Source of the DNA: Eudorina sp. 2006-703-Eu-15
Taxonomy: Eukaryota > Chlorophyta > Chlorophyceae > Chlamydomonadales > Volvocaceae
DNA: 64,000 bases
Direction: 5' to 3'
NCBI GenBank assembly: GCA_003117195.1
Contig: BDSI01000021.1
Location: forward strand, 868,001-932,000
Part shown: piece by piece, positions 25,100 through 37,400 of the stretch
How the letters are laid out: the number at the start of each line of letters is the position of its first letter
Numbering within the stretch: the first letter of the stretch is position 1
Notes under the pieces: generated by a model
Told to the model about the DNA's origin: nothing
Databases searched by the model: none
The model's input: only the letters and a program-made list of their open reading frames with translations
Translations under genes and position numbers: made by a program

Positions 25100-27476
25100 C
25101 TGCGCCAGGCTGACGTATGCTGCGCGCTTCCCGACATGGCCACAAACCCTGAAGCTTATCGGATAAATGCATATGTAACATATAAACGATTCTCACCGCA
25201 TCGCTCCCATCGGCAACTCGCCAGCACAGGCACGGCCATAGCACCATACTCTGAGAACAGTTGCAGCAACAGCGCTCCGCTGTTTGTGTAAAAGTAGCAT
25301 ATAGTCGACGTGACTATTTCATCATCCTAGGTGTATGCGTCTTCGAAACCCACAATGTTGAGGGTGCTACACTGTCAGGCCAAACCTACATCAGGTCAAT
25401 GAAGCGAGCCCGAGGTGGCAAAAATTTTACATAAAGGTAGTATTCCTAGAGAAGCGACTTTCATTGCGTGCTCGGTAGCCATTGTACGTGACACGCCGTG
25501 CTCGCGCGTTCCGAGTTACCACTGAGTGATTATACAGTTTATGTTTCTTCCACAGAGGTGAAAGAAAATATTACGCTAAACTTGGCGCGAGATTATAGGG
25601 CTGGGCTGGGGAGATTGCCGCAAGGCCTTGGGGAGATTGCCGCAAGGCCTTGGGCTCCATTTAGTATACGAGCTGCAACTGCAATGGACGTTATACAACG
25701 ACAGTAATACATCATAAAATATTAAACTACAAATGCTGGCCAAAACATTGCCTCAATTTCACATCTCGTAATCCATGCGCACAAAGAGTTATACGAAGAA
25801 TTGCTCATGGGGCTCAGCGAGACCAAGTTTGTCCATGGGGCACTAAGGGCCTGGCCAGCAATTAAGACAAGGCGGCCGTGCCAATTGTTTGGCCAGGAAA
25901 GTATGACCGTATGACCAGGAAAGTGTGAATATACAGGAAGTCGCCAAACACACACACACACACATACGTTGCTACCTACAATTGCCATTGAGATTTGTTC
26001 AACGAGGAGTCGCAACCGTTGTTGAACTGGCTGCCAGTCAGCGCTAGCGCCAATATAGGACTCATAGAGCGAAGCATGCGCCACTGCACCCATCCCACAT
26101 TTGTGCCACTGCACGCATACCACAACTCACCGACCCCATAGGGTGGTATTTTAAAAAGCCGTACCTGTGTTTTGGTGAACTGCAACGTTCGTGATGACCC
26201 AAACACTGGAATACGGTACACTTTGTAAAACCTTGGGCCTCAACATGTTCCACCGACCTGCCAAATGCACACTCAACATGTGTTATTGAGAAGTGCCGGG
26301 CAATCTATTTGGTGTAGTGTCGTGGGCCCAGGACAACTAAAACCAAACATTCCCGTCGCGGCAACTTTGATGACTGCTTAAACACGATGTTCACCTGAGT
26401 TACAGGGACGAATACAGGCGGCAGGTTTTGCAACCGTCGTTCGGCCATCACAAGTACTTTGACAGGCGCGCGAGCAATGGGCAAAACGCGAGCAATGGGA
26501 GAAGGCGGTAGCAGACATTTTTATCAGCAACGACGTATATGAACAACCTGCTGCTGGAGTTCCATGCCCACCGGCAGCGACAGCTGCAGACAGCTGCAGC
26601 TACTGTTTGGGACTTCGCGAACATGCACGCCGGAGCGCGTCCGGCCCTCACGGCGCCGTGGGCTCATCACGCCACCGCGGTCGGCCGGCCCAGGGGTCGG
26701 CCATCCACGATTCCGTCAAGGACGCTTCCGCTGTCAAGTGTCACGGCAAAACAGGATCTTAAGGCCTCAGCCGCAGAAACCGGCAAATAAGACCTCGGCA
26801 AATCAGACCCCCGGGGCGTTCGAAACCCCCTCGACGGCGCCTTGGCCACGCACCTTTCATACGGTATATTAAGCACCCCCGCCTGCGCGCACTGGTCGCT
26901 TGGGCACCGCGCGCCCCCCCAGGGCGTGCCCCCCTTGCACGTTGCACCACGCAACTACCCGCCGCCCCCAATGACCACCAACACAGATCGGACCCCCCCC
27001 CCAATCTCTGCACGTTCGGTAACCCATGTATTTCCCTCCACGTGCACCGTCTGTGGACTGGCTTTGCGCGCATGTGTAACAGCGGCCGCCACGGCAGGCA
27101 GTGAAGCTGGGCGAGCAGCTCGCAGATTGAGGGAAATGAGGGAAGGGGTTCGGGAGCGCCTCAGGAGCGAGCGGGGAATGCGGGGGGGTCCCCTCCGCGC
27201 CTCTGCTGCCAGCATTGCTGCCAGCTCGCCCAGCGTAGGGCCCCCCCCCGGACAGCGTTGGGGGTTCCCCAATCCATACCCCCCGGACAGCGTTGGGGGT
27301 TCCCCAATCCATACCCCCCGGACAGCGTTGCGGCTGTCAGTAATTCCCACACCACCACCACCACCACCACCACCACCACCGATGGTCCCCTTCGCCCGCC
27401 TTGACGGCAGAGGCAAGGTTAGGCAGTTGCAGCCGCGATTACTTCTGCTGCCGCCCTGGCAGCCTTTCCTCACGCC
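25100..27476. other. Intergenic region upstream of the Ser/Ala-rich gene and downstream of the potassium channel
   Basis: No gene recognised. A perfect 22-bp direct repeat (GGGGAGATTGCCGCAAGGCC and two more bases) occurs twice at about 25609-25652, and a short CA repeat is at about 25951-25965. Missing 5' exons of the Ser/Ala-rich gene could lie here but cannot be proved from sequence alone. Confidence 0.4.
27242..27330. repeat. 35-bp tandem repeat downstream of the channel gene
   Basis: Two full copies and a partial third of a unit containing CCGGACAGCGTTGGGGGTTC and CCAATCCATACCCC. It ends in front of a CCA/CAC microsatellite at 27345-27380. It lies in the probable 3' UTR or downstream flank of the potassium channel. 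Confidence 0.8.
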
Positions 27477-30400
27477 CTACACATCTGAGCTGTCGCCCAG
27501 CAGTACATGTACGGCTGCCTCGGACGCGAGCACGTACACGTCATCTGAAGACCGTAGTTGCGCCCCCGCGTCGGGTTTTGTATACACGTACGGCAGCCCC
27601 GACGTCCCCACTCGTTTCATGGTTTTGGCAAGGGGGGCGGTGCAGTCATCCCCACCTGGCCCGCCTCGCCGCAGAGCGCCGCACATGCCGGCCAAGCAGC
27701 AGCCCTCGCCCCTCTCCGGTGGGGCCCCGGCCACAGCACCCTCCGACTGCGGCCCGCCACTGACCCACGGGTCATCCCGTGCCCCGGTGTCATCCCGGCG
27801 GAGCAGCGCCATCGGCAGGGCGCTAAAGTAATGGACGAGCACCACAAACAGCTCCCCGAATGTGCCGGACGGGGGCAGCTGCACGGAGCTGCAGGAGGGG
27901 ACCCACGGGTCGGTAGAGGACGCGGCTGCGGCGGCGGCGACGCTCCCATCACGGTTCCGGCCCCCAAAGTCAAAACACGCGCCGCCCATGGCGTCAGTGG
28001 ACAGATCCCGCTCCACCCGCGTGCGGGCTTCCGCAAGGGCGAGCAGGTCGCGGCGGGCCCCTTCGACCTGCCCCCTGATCTTGCCGTAGTTCAGGCGGAA
28101 TAGCCGCGCGGGCGCCCCGGGCGTGGGGGCGCTCTCAGGATGCGCCCGGGCCGCGGTTGCGCCGCCAGGGCCCTCCGGTGCGCACTGCGGGCCTGGCGCC
28201 AGCAGCGGCAACGAGGCGGCGCCGTTGCCCTCGCGGGCGCCGTTCGCACCCCCGACGCCGCCATTGAGGTTGCCGTGCGCGTCGCTGGAGGGCGCGGTGG
28301 CGCCCTCGTCGCGAGGAAGGTCGGCCGCCTGAGTGGCCCCTGGCGGCGCGGGCCCCGCAGCGGCCCTCGGAGCGAATCTTGATATGGAAGCCGGCGTGTA
28401 CGACGGAGTCGCCCCATGGGTCCTCACAGACTGCGCGACGACCTGCATGAGCCTCGCCGGTGCACCGGCGGCGGCGCCAGCCGCTGCCGCCGCCGCCGCC
28501 GCCGGCATTGCCGGCTGTTGGGCTGCCGGCATCTGAAGCGCTGCGGCTGCCGCCTGCAGAGATGGCGACGGGCGCTGTGTGGCCTCCGCCACGGGGCCGC
28601 CTTTCCGCAACTCGCCTGGGCCGACACCCGGCACCTCGTCTCGAGGCGGTCCCGGCGGCGGCAGGGGAAGCAGCACCAAGGGCTCCCACGCCTCCAGGTT
28701 TCCAGTACCGGGCGGGGGCAATGACGACGGCGCCATGGGGACCGGCGCTGCGCTGGTGCCGCACGGGTGCGGCGCGAGGCGCCCGGCGTCGGGGGGCCCC
28801 CCCGCCGACGGCGGCGTCGCGTCGGCGCCCAACGGGGTGCTGGGATGCCCCTCCACGACCACAGCTTGCAGGCCCACGGGGCGCTGCTGCCCAGCCGCAT
28901 CCGCAGACGCAGCCGCAGCTGCCGCTACCGCTACCGCTCGTGGCAGCCCTTCGGTCGCCTCGGGCCGGTCGGCCCCCGGGTCTGCGCTCCGGTGCTGGCT
29001 GCCTGCTGGTGCGGCGGGTGCGCGGCAGGAGGGGTCAGCGCCCGCTGCGCCGTCCGCCATCATCGGGACCGGCGGGCTGGCCCGCGGCCTCATGTCGGCT
29101 TCCGCGCCCGGCCGAAGCCAAGTCGCCGGGCCCGTCGAGGGCCCGAGTCCAGTCGATGATCGGGGGGTGGCGGGGCTAGTGGCGGGGTTGATGGCCGGAG
29201 CTGGGGTTGGGGTTGGGGCTGGGGCTGCAGTTCCAGGGTCCGTGTTGGTCGCGCCGGGGTGGTGCGGGTGGGAGGGTAGCACGGGCACGGCGGGTGCAGC
29301 TTCGGCGCCGCCGTCGCCAGCAGGCGGGCGTGTCTGGCTTGGGCGTAGCCCCGCCCTTGGCTGCGGTTGCTGCTGCGGGCGCTGGCTTTGTTGGTGCGGG
29401 TCAGCCCGCGGGTGCTGCGGCGGGCGGTCTGCGTGAGCTGTCACTTCCCCCGATTCCCCGCCCCAGCAGTCCAGCATCTTGAGCAGAATTTGGAGCAGGA
29501 AGGGGTTGAAGATGCTCTGCATGTGATGGCGGGCAGCCGTGCCGCGGGTCAGGGGGTTTTCAGTTCAGGGAGGGTCCGCGTCGCGGGTCAGGGGGTTTTC
29601 AGTTCAGGGAGGGTCCGCGTAAGACAACGTGCCAGCTGCCACACATCCAGGCAATCCCCAGCCACCCAGCAACCCTGAATCATCAGTCCCTAACTCCCCC
29701 GCCGCAGCCCACCTCACCCAAACCCAGACCCCGCCGCAGCCCACCTCACCCAAACCCAGACCCCGCCGCAGCCCACCTGGCACGCCAGCGCATCCGCGAG
29801 GGTCTGCATCATGATGTGTCCGGGCGCCAGCGAGGGCGCCAGGTGCGGCTGCGCCGACAGCACCTTGAGCACGAACGCCTCCTGGTCCGCCTGGTCAGCG
29901 AACCCCTCGTGGCAGCAGCGCCAGAACAAGGACATACACAGCTTCCCCTGCTTGAGCAGCTGCCATAAGCGGCACACCCTGCACTCCAGGACAACAGCCG
30001 CCGTACGAAGCCGTACGGAACCCTGGTCAGCGTCAAGGCAGGAACCTGCGTCACATGATAAATTGATAACAGCCTGTGTTGCGGTGATTATTCGGTGATG
30101 CCGCGAAAGCGACCGACGGCCGCCGGAAGGGATGGAGGTTGGTTGGGTGCCGCGAGCGCAGTCGGGAAGCCGGATCCCACAATATCACGGCGCAAAACAC
30201 ATCACAGCAGCGGCAACGACATCCATGCGGCGAAGGCGCCGCCGCGGCAGCGGCGGCCCGCTTCGGCAGCAGGGCGGCTGAGACCGACCGGCATCTGTAA
30301 GCAAAAATCCGCTAAACACGGCCCTACGGTGAGGGATAGCAATGTCCTTTGCCACACGCCCTGCGCAGCTGCCCCAGCGGCAGCGGCAGCGGCAGCTTGC

Positions 30401-31214
30401 GGCGCGGTGCGCTCACCCGTTCCAGATCGCCAGCCACAGGTCCGGCCGCGGGTCAGTCATGAACTTGACAGGTTTCAAGCCGCCGCTTTTGGAGTCCTGG
30501 CGGGTCGCCGACAGCATCTGTCCCTGGCTTGCAGGCGGTTGCATGGTATCCTACGGGCCCACACGCACGGCGCACGACGGCAGGGAGAAAGGGAGAAAGG
30601 GAGAAAGGCGTTGAGGGGGGTAGTGCGCCCAAACGACACGACGCAGGGGGTCGCAGGAACAACGACGAAGCCGAAGGATTAGCCGGAGAGCTTCGGCGGC
30701 GGAGCGGGGGCGTTGGCCAAGGGGTGTCCCGGCGCACCTCTCCGCAGCGCCCCACCTTGACCGCACTGGGCCCTCCCGGAGCCGCCGCCGCTCCCCGAGC
30801 TGCAGCCGCTCCCGGAGCCGCTGCCGCCTGCAATCGCTGCTGGTAGGGCGCCCTGTGTAGACACAGCGGCAGTGCGTACGCGCAGCTGAGCAGCGCAAGC
30901 ACCTCCGTGACCAGCCGCAGCTTGCACCCCCTCTGAGGGGGGCAGCGAGACACCGCCGGGGGGAGGGAGGGAGGGGGGGGACGGGTGTACTACGTCACGC
31001 CTTTACGGTGTTGATGTAGGAGAGTAAATGGGCAGAGTACCCTCAGGTATATATACATGTAATACACAGAGCACCCTCAGGTATATATAACATATAATAC
31101 ACAGAGCACCCTCATGTGTATATATATACATACGGTATACCTCGGGTGTACGAAGTACACAGAACCACCGCGGGATGGCTGCCACCCATTCGTTGGCTCC
31201 TCTTTGCGGTTTTC

Positions 31215-31251
<37 letters not shown>

Positions 31252-31457
31252 CGGCTTTATAGGCAGGCTGGCTTGGTGCCTGACCTCGTGGCGCGTTTTA
31301 GATGGGGCTAGAGGCCCCGGGTGCACGGCACCCTTGTGGTCCCGTGCTGTGTCTCCTCGCCCCTCTCCCAGTTCTCTGGGAGAGTGCTTCGGCGGTCTCC
31401 CGTATGGGGCGGGTTAGCGCCCCCGGCCAGCGTCGGCCCGGCAGATATGTAATGATT

Positions 31458-31497
<40 letters not shown>

Positions 31498-34400
31498 CGT
31501 GCACGCTGGATCACGGATTGGATGGGTACTAGTTGACCGGGACCCGGCGGTCGCCCGGCTTCTGCCGCACGCCCACCTCCATGCAGTAGCGGCGCAGCGA
31601 CGCGGCCGCGGCCAGCGTCTTCGCGTCTGCCAGCGCCGGCTCAGAGCCCATCACCGCCTCCTCCCGGAACAGCGACTTGCTGGGGACCAGCACGGCCGTC
31701 ACCTGCAAGTCGGGCGGGGTGGGGCCGTCAGGAGCAAAGGCCGCATCGGATCGGGAAGCACGCGCGTGTAAGTGCGCGACCCATGGGTCAGTGTGTCGGG
31801 CTATGCCGCCAGCGGACGGCAACCCCACATCTGTCGGGCCAGCACAGGGCCCCAGCGGAGCTCACACTCTGGGTCCGCGGCTTGCCGTCCGGAGACGTGT
31901 ATTCCCGCAGCAGGTGCAGCTTGTCCAGGTCCGCGGCATCCGATGGGTCGGCTGGCACCACCCAGATGTTCCTGCGCTGGCTGGCGGGCAGCGAGTGCAG
32001 CGCCGCCAGCTGCTTGGCACTTGGGGAGGACTGCAAGCAGGGCCAAGGGGCGGGGAGCGGGGTCCGGGGGTAACTTGATAACAGGCCAGGTACACCCGGG
32101 GGGGCGGAGTGAGGGCGGGCGTGCGATTCCCTGCGGGGCATGCTTGCCGGGGAGGACATCAGGGAGAGAGCGCAGGGGTTTTCCGGAGGGGACCGCAGGG
32201 GTTCCGGAGGGGCAACGGTCGGAAACGTACCTTTTCATTTGGGTCCGCCAGGATCACGATGGGCCGCTGCTGGAACTTGCCGGCGTAGCCTGCGGCAGGA
32301 AGGACAGACGCACGCACACGGCTGACCCAGCAAGGCCCTACCATCGTACACCACAGTCGCAGCGGCAGACGCAGCGGCAGAAGCTATAGCGTGTAGGAGG
32401 TTATTGCCCCCCGCTTCGGAGTTGCGCGGGTGACCCGTGGTCCCAGGTGGGGTCCCCCCAAACATGCCCCTGCCCCGGACTCCTGCTCCCTGCCCCGGAC
32501 TCCTGCTCCCTGCCCCGGACTCCTGCTCCCTGCCCCGGACTCCTGCTCCCTGCCCCGGACTCCTGCTCCCTGCCCCGGGACCCCATCGCCCCGGCAGCTC
32601 CTCACCCACAGCCGGCGCGGAGCGAATGGCCCCCACCAGGGGTGCCAGATGGTCGAAGATGCTGCTGCCGATGATCAGCACCGGCGACTGCAGCTCCACC
32701 AGGGTCGGCGGCGCCTGCGGGTCCCGAGACTGCGCCAGCTCCCGGGGGAAGCGCGCGACCCAAAAGAGATGCGGCTGCGGATGATCCGGCCGCTGCTTAC
32801 GGGCGCGTCCCCGTCCAGGGCCCGGCCTCGCGGCCACGACGGCGCCCGACGGCTTCGAACCCCGTCCCGGCGCGTCCCCGTCCGGGCCCTCCTCCGCGGC
32901 ATCCGAGTCGTCCGAGATGTGCAGCGAGTAACCCCCAGCGCCGTCCCGCGGCGCGTCGAGCCCGTCCCGCCGCGGGTTGTGGTACTTGGAGTGGCTGACC
33001 GCCGCCCGCGCGTGCAGGTCGTTGGCGCGGATGGAGACCTTCATGCCCTGCTGCCGCTTGGGCTTGTTGCCCCGCAGGCTGCTCGCCTCCTGGCTGATCG
33101 CCTCCAGAGGCGGGCCTACGTCCGCGTCCGCACGAAGCATGCGGCGCGCAGCGCCAAGGCGCGACGGCTCGCGGCCCTCGGACTTCGTGTACAGGCCCGG
33201 AAGCTGACTGGTCCGCGGGCTACGCCGGGAACGCTGAGCACCCGGGGCCGCGGCCCCGACCAACGCCGCCGACATCGCCTGGACGCGGCCGTCGCTGCCC
33301 GCGAGCGCGCCCCACTCACCTGATCCGTCCGCAGCGGTGGCAGTCGGCGGCGGCGGCGGCGGCGGCGGCATTAGGCCACCATTGGAACCCCCCGAGGCGT
33401 CGATCGCGGGTCCGGTCATAGTCAGGGTGACGGTCCATTGAGGGGCCGACAGACAGTGCAAGTGGAGTGCACGGGGCCGCGAGGGCAGCTCTCCGGGCCC
33501 GGGGGCGCGGCCCTCGGTGCCGCCATCGCCCGCACTGGTCGTGGCGGCGTTGGCAGCATCCGTGGCGCTGCTGGGGCCTGTCGCTGCCATCGCTGAGGGC
33601 TCGTTGGACAGGTCCGACGCGGCCGCGGCCGCGCAGCTGGCTGCCGCTGGTGAGGCAAAGGCCCCCCACCTCCATGCGTCGGGATCCTCCCCGGGTGGAG
33701 CTGCCGAAGCCGTGGACGGGAAGTGCTCCGGCGCCTCCACCTGCAGATGCTGCGCCTCCAGCTGGTGCTGGTGGCGCGCGTACCCCGTGGCGGGCTGGAT
33801 CCCCGCGTCCTGCTCTTGCGCGTTCAGGACCTGAGGCGATCGCGCGCCGGAGGCCATACGGACAACGGACAACAGACAACAGACAACGAACGACGACGAT
33901 GGAAGACGGTGGACAGGGAGGCAGGTTTCAGTGGCCCACGGTTGGGCGCTAAAAGGGAAAGCACTGCTGCTGGTGCTGGTGCTGCTGCTGCCATCGTCGC
34001 TGTCACGCCAACGTCTCCGCGCGGATGCCCGACCTCAGCAAAGCCCCTCCCTCCACCTTCCCCGCAGCCGTTCGTCCCTTGGGAGGGGGGCGCGCTGTAC
34101 CGACTGTAATGTCTCAGCAGCCGCGCACGTGAACATTTTAAAAATTTGAACACCATCCTCTGTCAAATTTATGGCTGCCTCAGGAGGGGTGTTCGCTTCT
34201 CCGGCTACGACGGCCTCGCACGTTCCAACGCGCGGGACGGCCCACGCTGGCCCAATCGCTCGCCTTTTCGGCCGCCCTCGCAAGGACATGACATTTTCCC
34301 CCTGCACCCGACAGCGCGGCTCCTCGTTGCCTACACATTCGTTGCATCCTAGCACATGCCGCCAATGCAGCCCAGCACCACGCACGCCTTGGAGCCGCGC

Positions 34401-37400
34401 GGTGCCCTTCCGCACCGTCGCCCCGCCGCTTCTGCGGGGAGAGAGAGCCCCTCCCAGCCTCCCGCCGCAGTCCCCAACGCCGCCGCTCCCCGCCCGCACT
34501 CAACAGTGTTGAAGTCAACACTCACTCTTCCCAGGTCTTCGGGGGGCTTGTCCCGCACCAGCAGTCTGTCGTCGAGGACCACCGCGTCCGAACTCAGGAT
34601 GTAGCCCACCGTGTGCTCGTCCAGGACCCAATCCGGCCCATCGTACGCGCCGCCCAGGGGCGCCAACTTCACGTCGAAGCTGCGCAGGGGGTGCACGTCT
34701 TGTGGGTGTTGTTGCTGCGGAGTCAGGACAGGGCTGGATGCGGTCGTCACAGCGCTACGGCTCTGCCGCAATGGACCTGTCCGATGGTAGCATCCTCCGC
34801 CTGCTCAAACGCGCGCCCCCTCGCTCGGTCGCGCCGCGGACGGACCCACCTCGCCCCCTTGCCCTGCGCCCAGCGCGCGCCTATGCAGATGAGATCCGTC
34901 TGGTGCCACAGCTTCAGCGCCGCCTCCCTAAAGCTCTGTCCCTTGAAGGCCTGTTGCGCGCGGGAGGGAGCGCACCGCGGAGCGCGACGAGGCGGTGCGG
35001 GTGCGGGTGCGTGAGAGAAGGAGTGCTTCATCGGCGAAGGCCACAGAGGCCTGGATATGGATCGGGAATGGACACATGGGATATCATGTACAGTAATTAT
35101 GTACAGGATGAGTGTGGGTTGGCAGGCTAGGCAGGAGACGGCCGCTGCCGTGTACAACGCGTGTAGATGTAGCCGTGTACAACGCGTACACCAACGCGTG
35201 TAGATGTAGCATGATGAGTGGATGATTTGGTGGATGATCTTTTTATCTCCTGAACTGCGCGCGGCGCGCCCCTTCCTTGGTCTGTGTCCCGGGTAGGCGG
35301 TGATGCTGACCTTGGGGAAAGTGATCTCGTAGATCTGCACGCTGGCTCCCCGCAGGTACTCGGACAGCCAGCCGCAGTTGGTCAACTGCGGGGTTGCGGG
35401 AGTTAGGGGCGTGGGTGTGGGGTGTGGGTGTGGGGGGTGGGTGTGGGGGGTGGGTGTGGGGTGTGGGTGTGGGGTGTGGGTGTGGGGGGTGGGTGTGGGG
35501 TGTGGGTGTGGGGGGTGGGTGTGGGGTGTGGGTGTGGGGTGTGGGTGTGGGGGGTGGGTGTGGGGGGTGGGTGTGGGGTGTGGGGGGCAACGCGTTGTGT
35601 CCAAGGAGAGCTGAGTGAGGGTCTTCCTGTGAGTGAACGGATTCAGGGCATGGCAGCAGTGAACTTCAGCCCACAGAGATACTCTGGTCCAACACAAGAT
35701 GCCCTGCGGGCCCCACCGCCGCACGGATGTGCGGATGCACGGATGTGCGAATGCACGTCGCCTGCCTCCAGGCTGCATCCGCGCTGCTGTGCGTGCTGGC
35801 CCCTTCTCAAGCGCTTGCAACCCACGTGCCCCCCCCTACGTCAATGACAACAAGACAGCGAGCATGGTGCCCGGGCGGGCCATGTCGGCGGGCCTCCTCT
35901 CAGTCCACTGCCGGGTCCCCCGGCCCCGCAGTCTGCGCCCCCCTCACCGAGTCCGGCCCCTGCTTGCGGCGGCACAAGTCCTCCCGCTCCAGCGAGCTGC
36001 TGATGCAGAGGTTGGAGATGAGGGTGATGAGGCCGGGCGTGTGGAGCGAGGCGCCCAGCAGGGCAGCCCGCAGCTGGCCCATGCAGCTGAGGCCATGGAG
36101 GGCAGGGGACGGGTATAGGACATTGGTGCTGACACAGTCTCGCACTGCGCTGCTGCTGGGAGGGGAGGCTACGCAGCTTGACATACACCATAGGGGGCAG
36201 AGGGTGGTCCAGCATGGGGCCACACCTTGGGGATGTGGGAAGGGAGGAGGGGGAATGCGCGGGGATGCGAGGTGCCAGCCCATCCCCCCCCAGCCCGCCA
36301 CGTGTGTCGCGCAGCCGCCGCCGCACGGCTTCTTGCTCCTCCTCGCAGACCCGATCACAGACCGCACCGCGACACCCTCGCAGACCGCGACACGCTCCAA
36401 GGCCGCGCACAAAGAGGCGTATGGTCCCAGCCACCCCAGCCCTCCGTGCCCGTGTATGGTCCTTCCGGGTCCGGGTCCGGCTTGCGTGCTGCGCTACCCC
36501 TCCACCAGCCCACAGCCCAATGCGGCCCTTCACATGAGAGCATCCCTTCGCCAACCCTCCGTGCCAAGACCGCCTTACACTGCGAAGGGGCTGACCTCCA
36601 GCGGTAGCAGCCCCAGCTCCGGGGGGCACAGGGGGCCCGACTCGAGCAACGAGATGGCGTGGATGTACGTCTCCTCCAGATGGAACTGGGCGATGATGCG
36701 CGGGTGGCTGTCTGCCGCGCCCTGCGGCCACCGCGTAGACAAAGCACACAGTTCTTTCCTTTCCTAAACACACAGTCCTGGACGCGGCGGCGGCGGCGGC
36801 GGCCGGCAGTAGACGTCGAGCGGGGCAAGGGCGGGCCCGCGGGGGGCCGGAGTCGCGAGGTGCCATCGTCCCGAAGAAAACCATGAATTGCCCCCGGGAC
36901 GGAGCGGACAGGGCAACTGAAAGCTGTAGAGTCGAGCGAGCAGGGCAGAGCCCGCAAGGTAGAGCCAGCGGGGCAGAGCGAGCAGGGTAGAGCCAGCGGT
37001 GTACCGAGCCCTTGGGTGGGGCTGGCTATCCAACGGTGGTGCTTGCCCCACGGCAGGCGCACACCGATGGTTCGGGCGGGCGGGCGGGCGGGCGGGTTGC
37101 ATTTCTAAACACACCGATGGTTGGATTTGAGGCACATTGAGCAGCCCCCGTTTTCGGGTCCTCGGCCTCCAGTTCTTAGAGGACATGACGACCCGGGGCG
37201 GCAGCCTGGCAGCGCTTCTGTGCCTGCTGAGGCAGGAGGCCGCGATGCGGCTGCCCAGCCCTTCAGCTGCAACCTGAACCCCAAACCCGCTGCCAACAAC
37301 CCACTGCCGACCCGCCGATCCCGACCCAAGCCCACTGCTGACCCCCTGCCGACCCGATCCCGACCCCCTCTACCGACCCGATCCCGACCCAAGCCCACTG

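Noticed and set aside
26842..27831. 329-codon plus-strand Pro-rich frame
   Set aside because: Runs antisense to the channel's last exon and over its downstream minisatellite. Low complexity only.
32462..32581. Regular 20-bp repeats resembling a CRISPR array
   Set aside because: Units are contiguous with no spacers, and the array lies inside a spliced intron of a eukaryotic gene.
32235..33872. 545-codon frame as a separate gene
   Set aside because: Its right part is the low-complexity linker and start of RCK2 in potassium channel exon 15 (32606-33830), with a proper acceptor and donor. The rest is intron repeat.
35378..35618. Val/Gly/Cys/Trp-repeat peptides on the plus strand
   Set aside because: All three frames are translations of the GGGTGTGG minisatellite.
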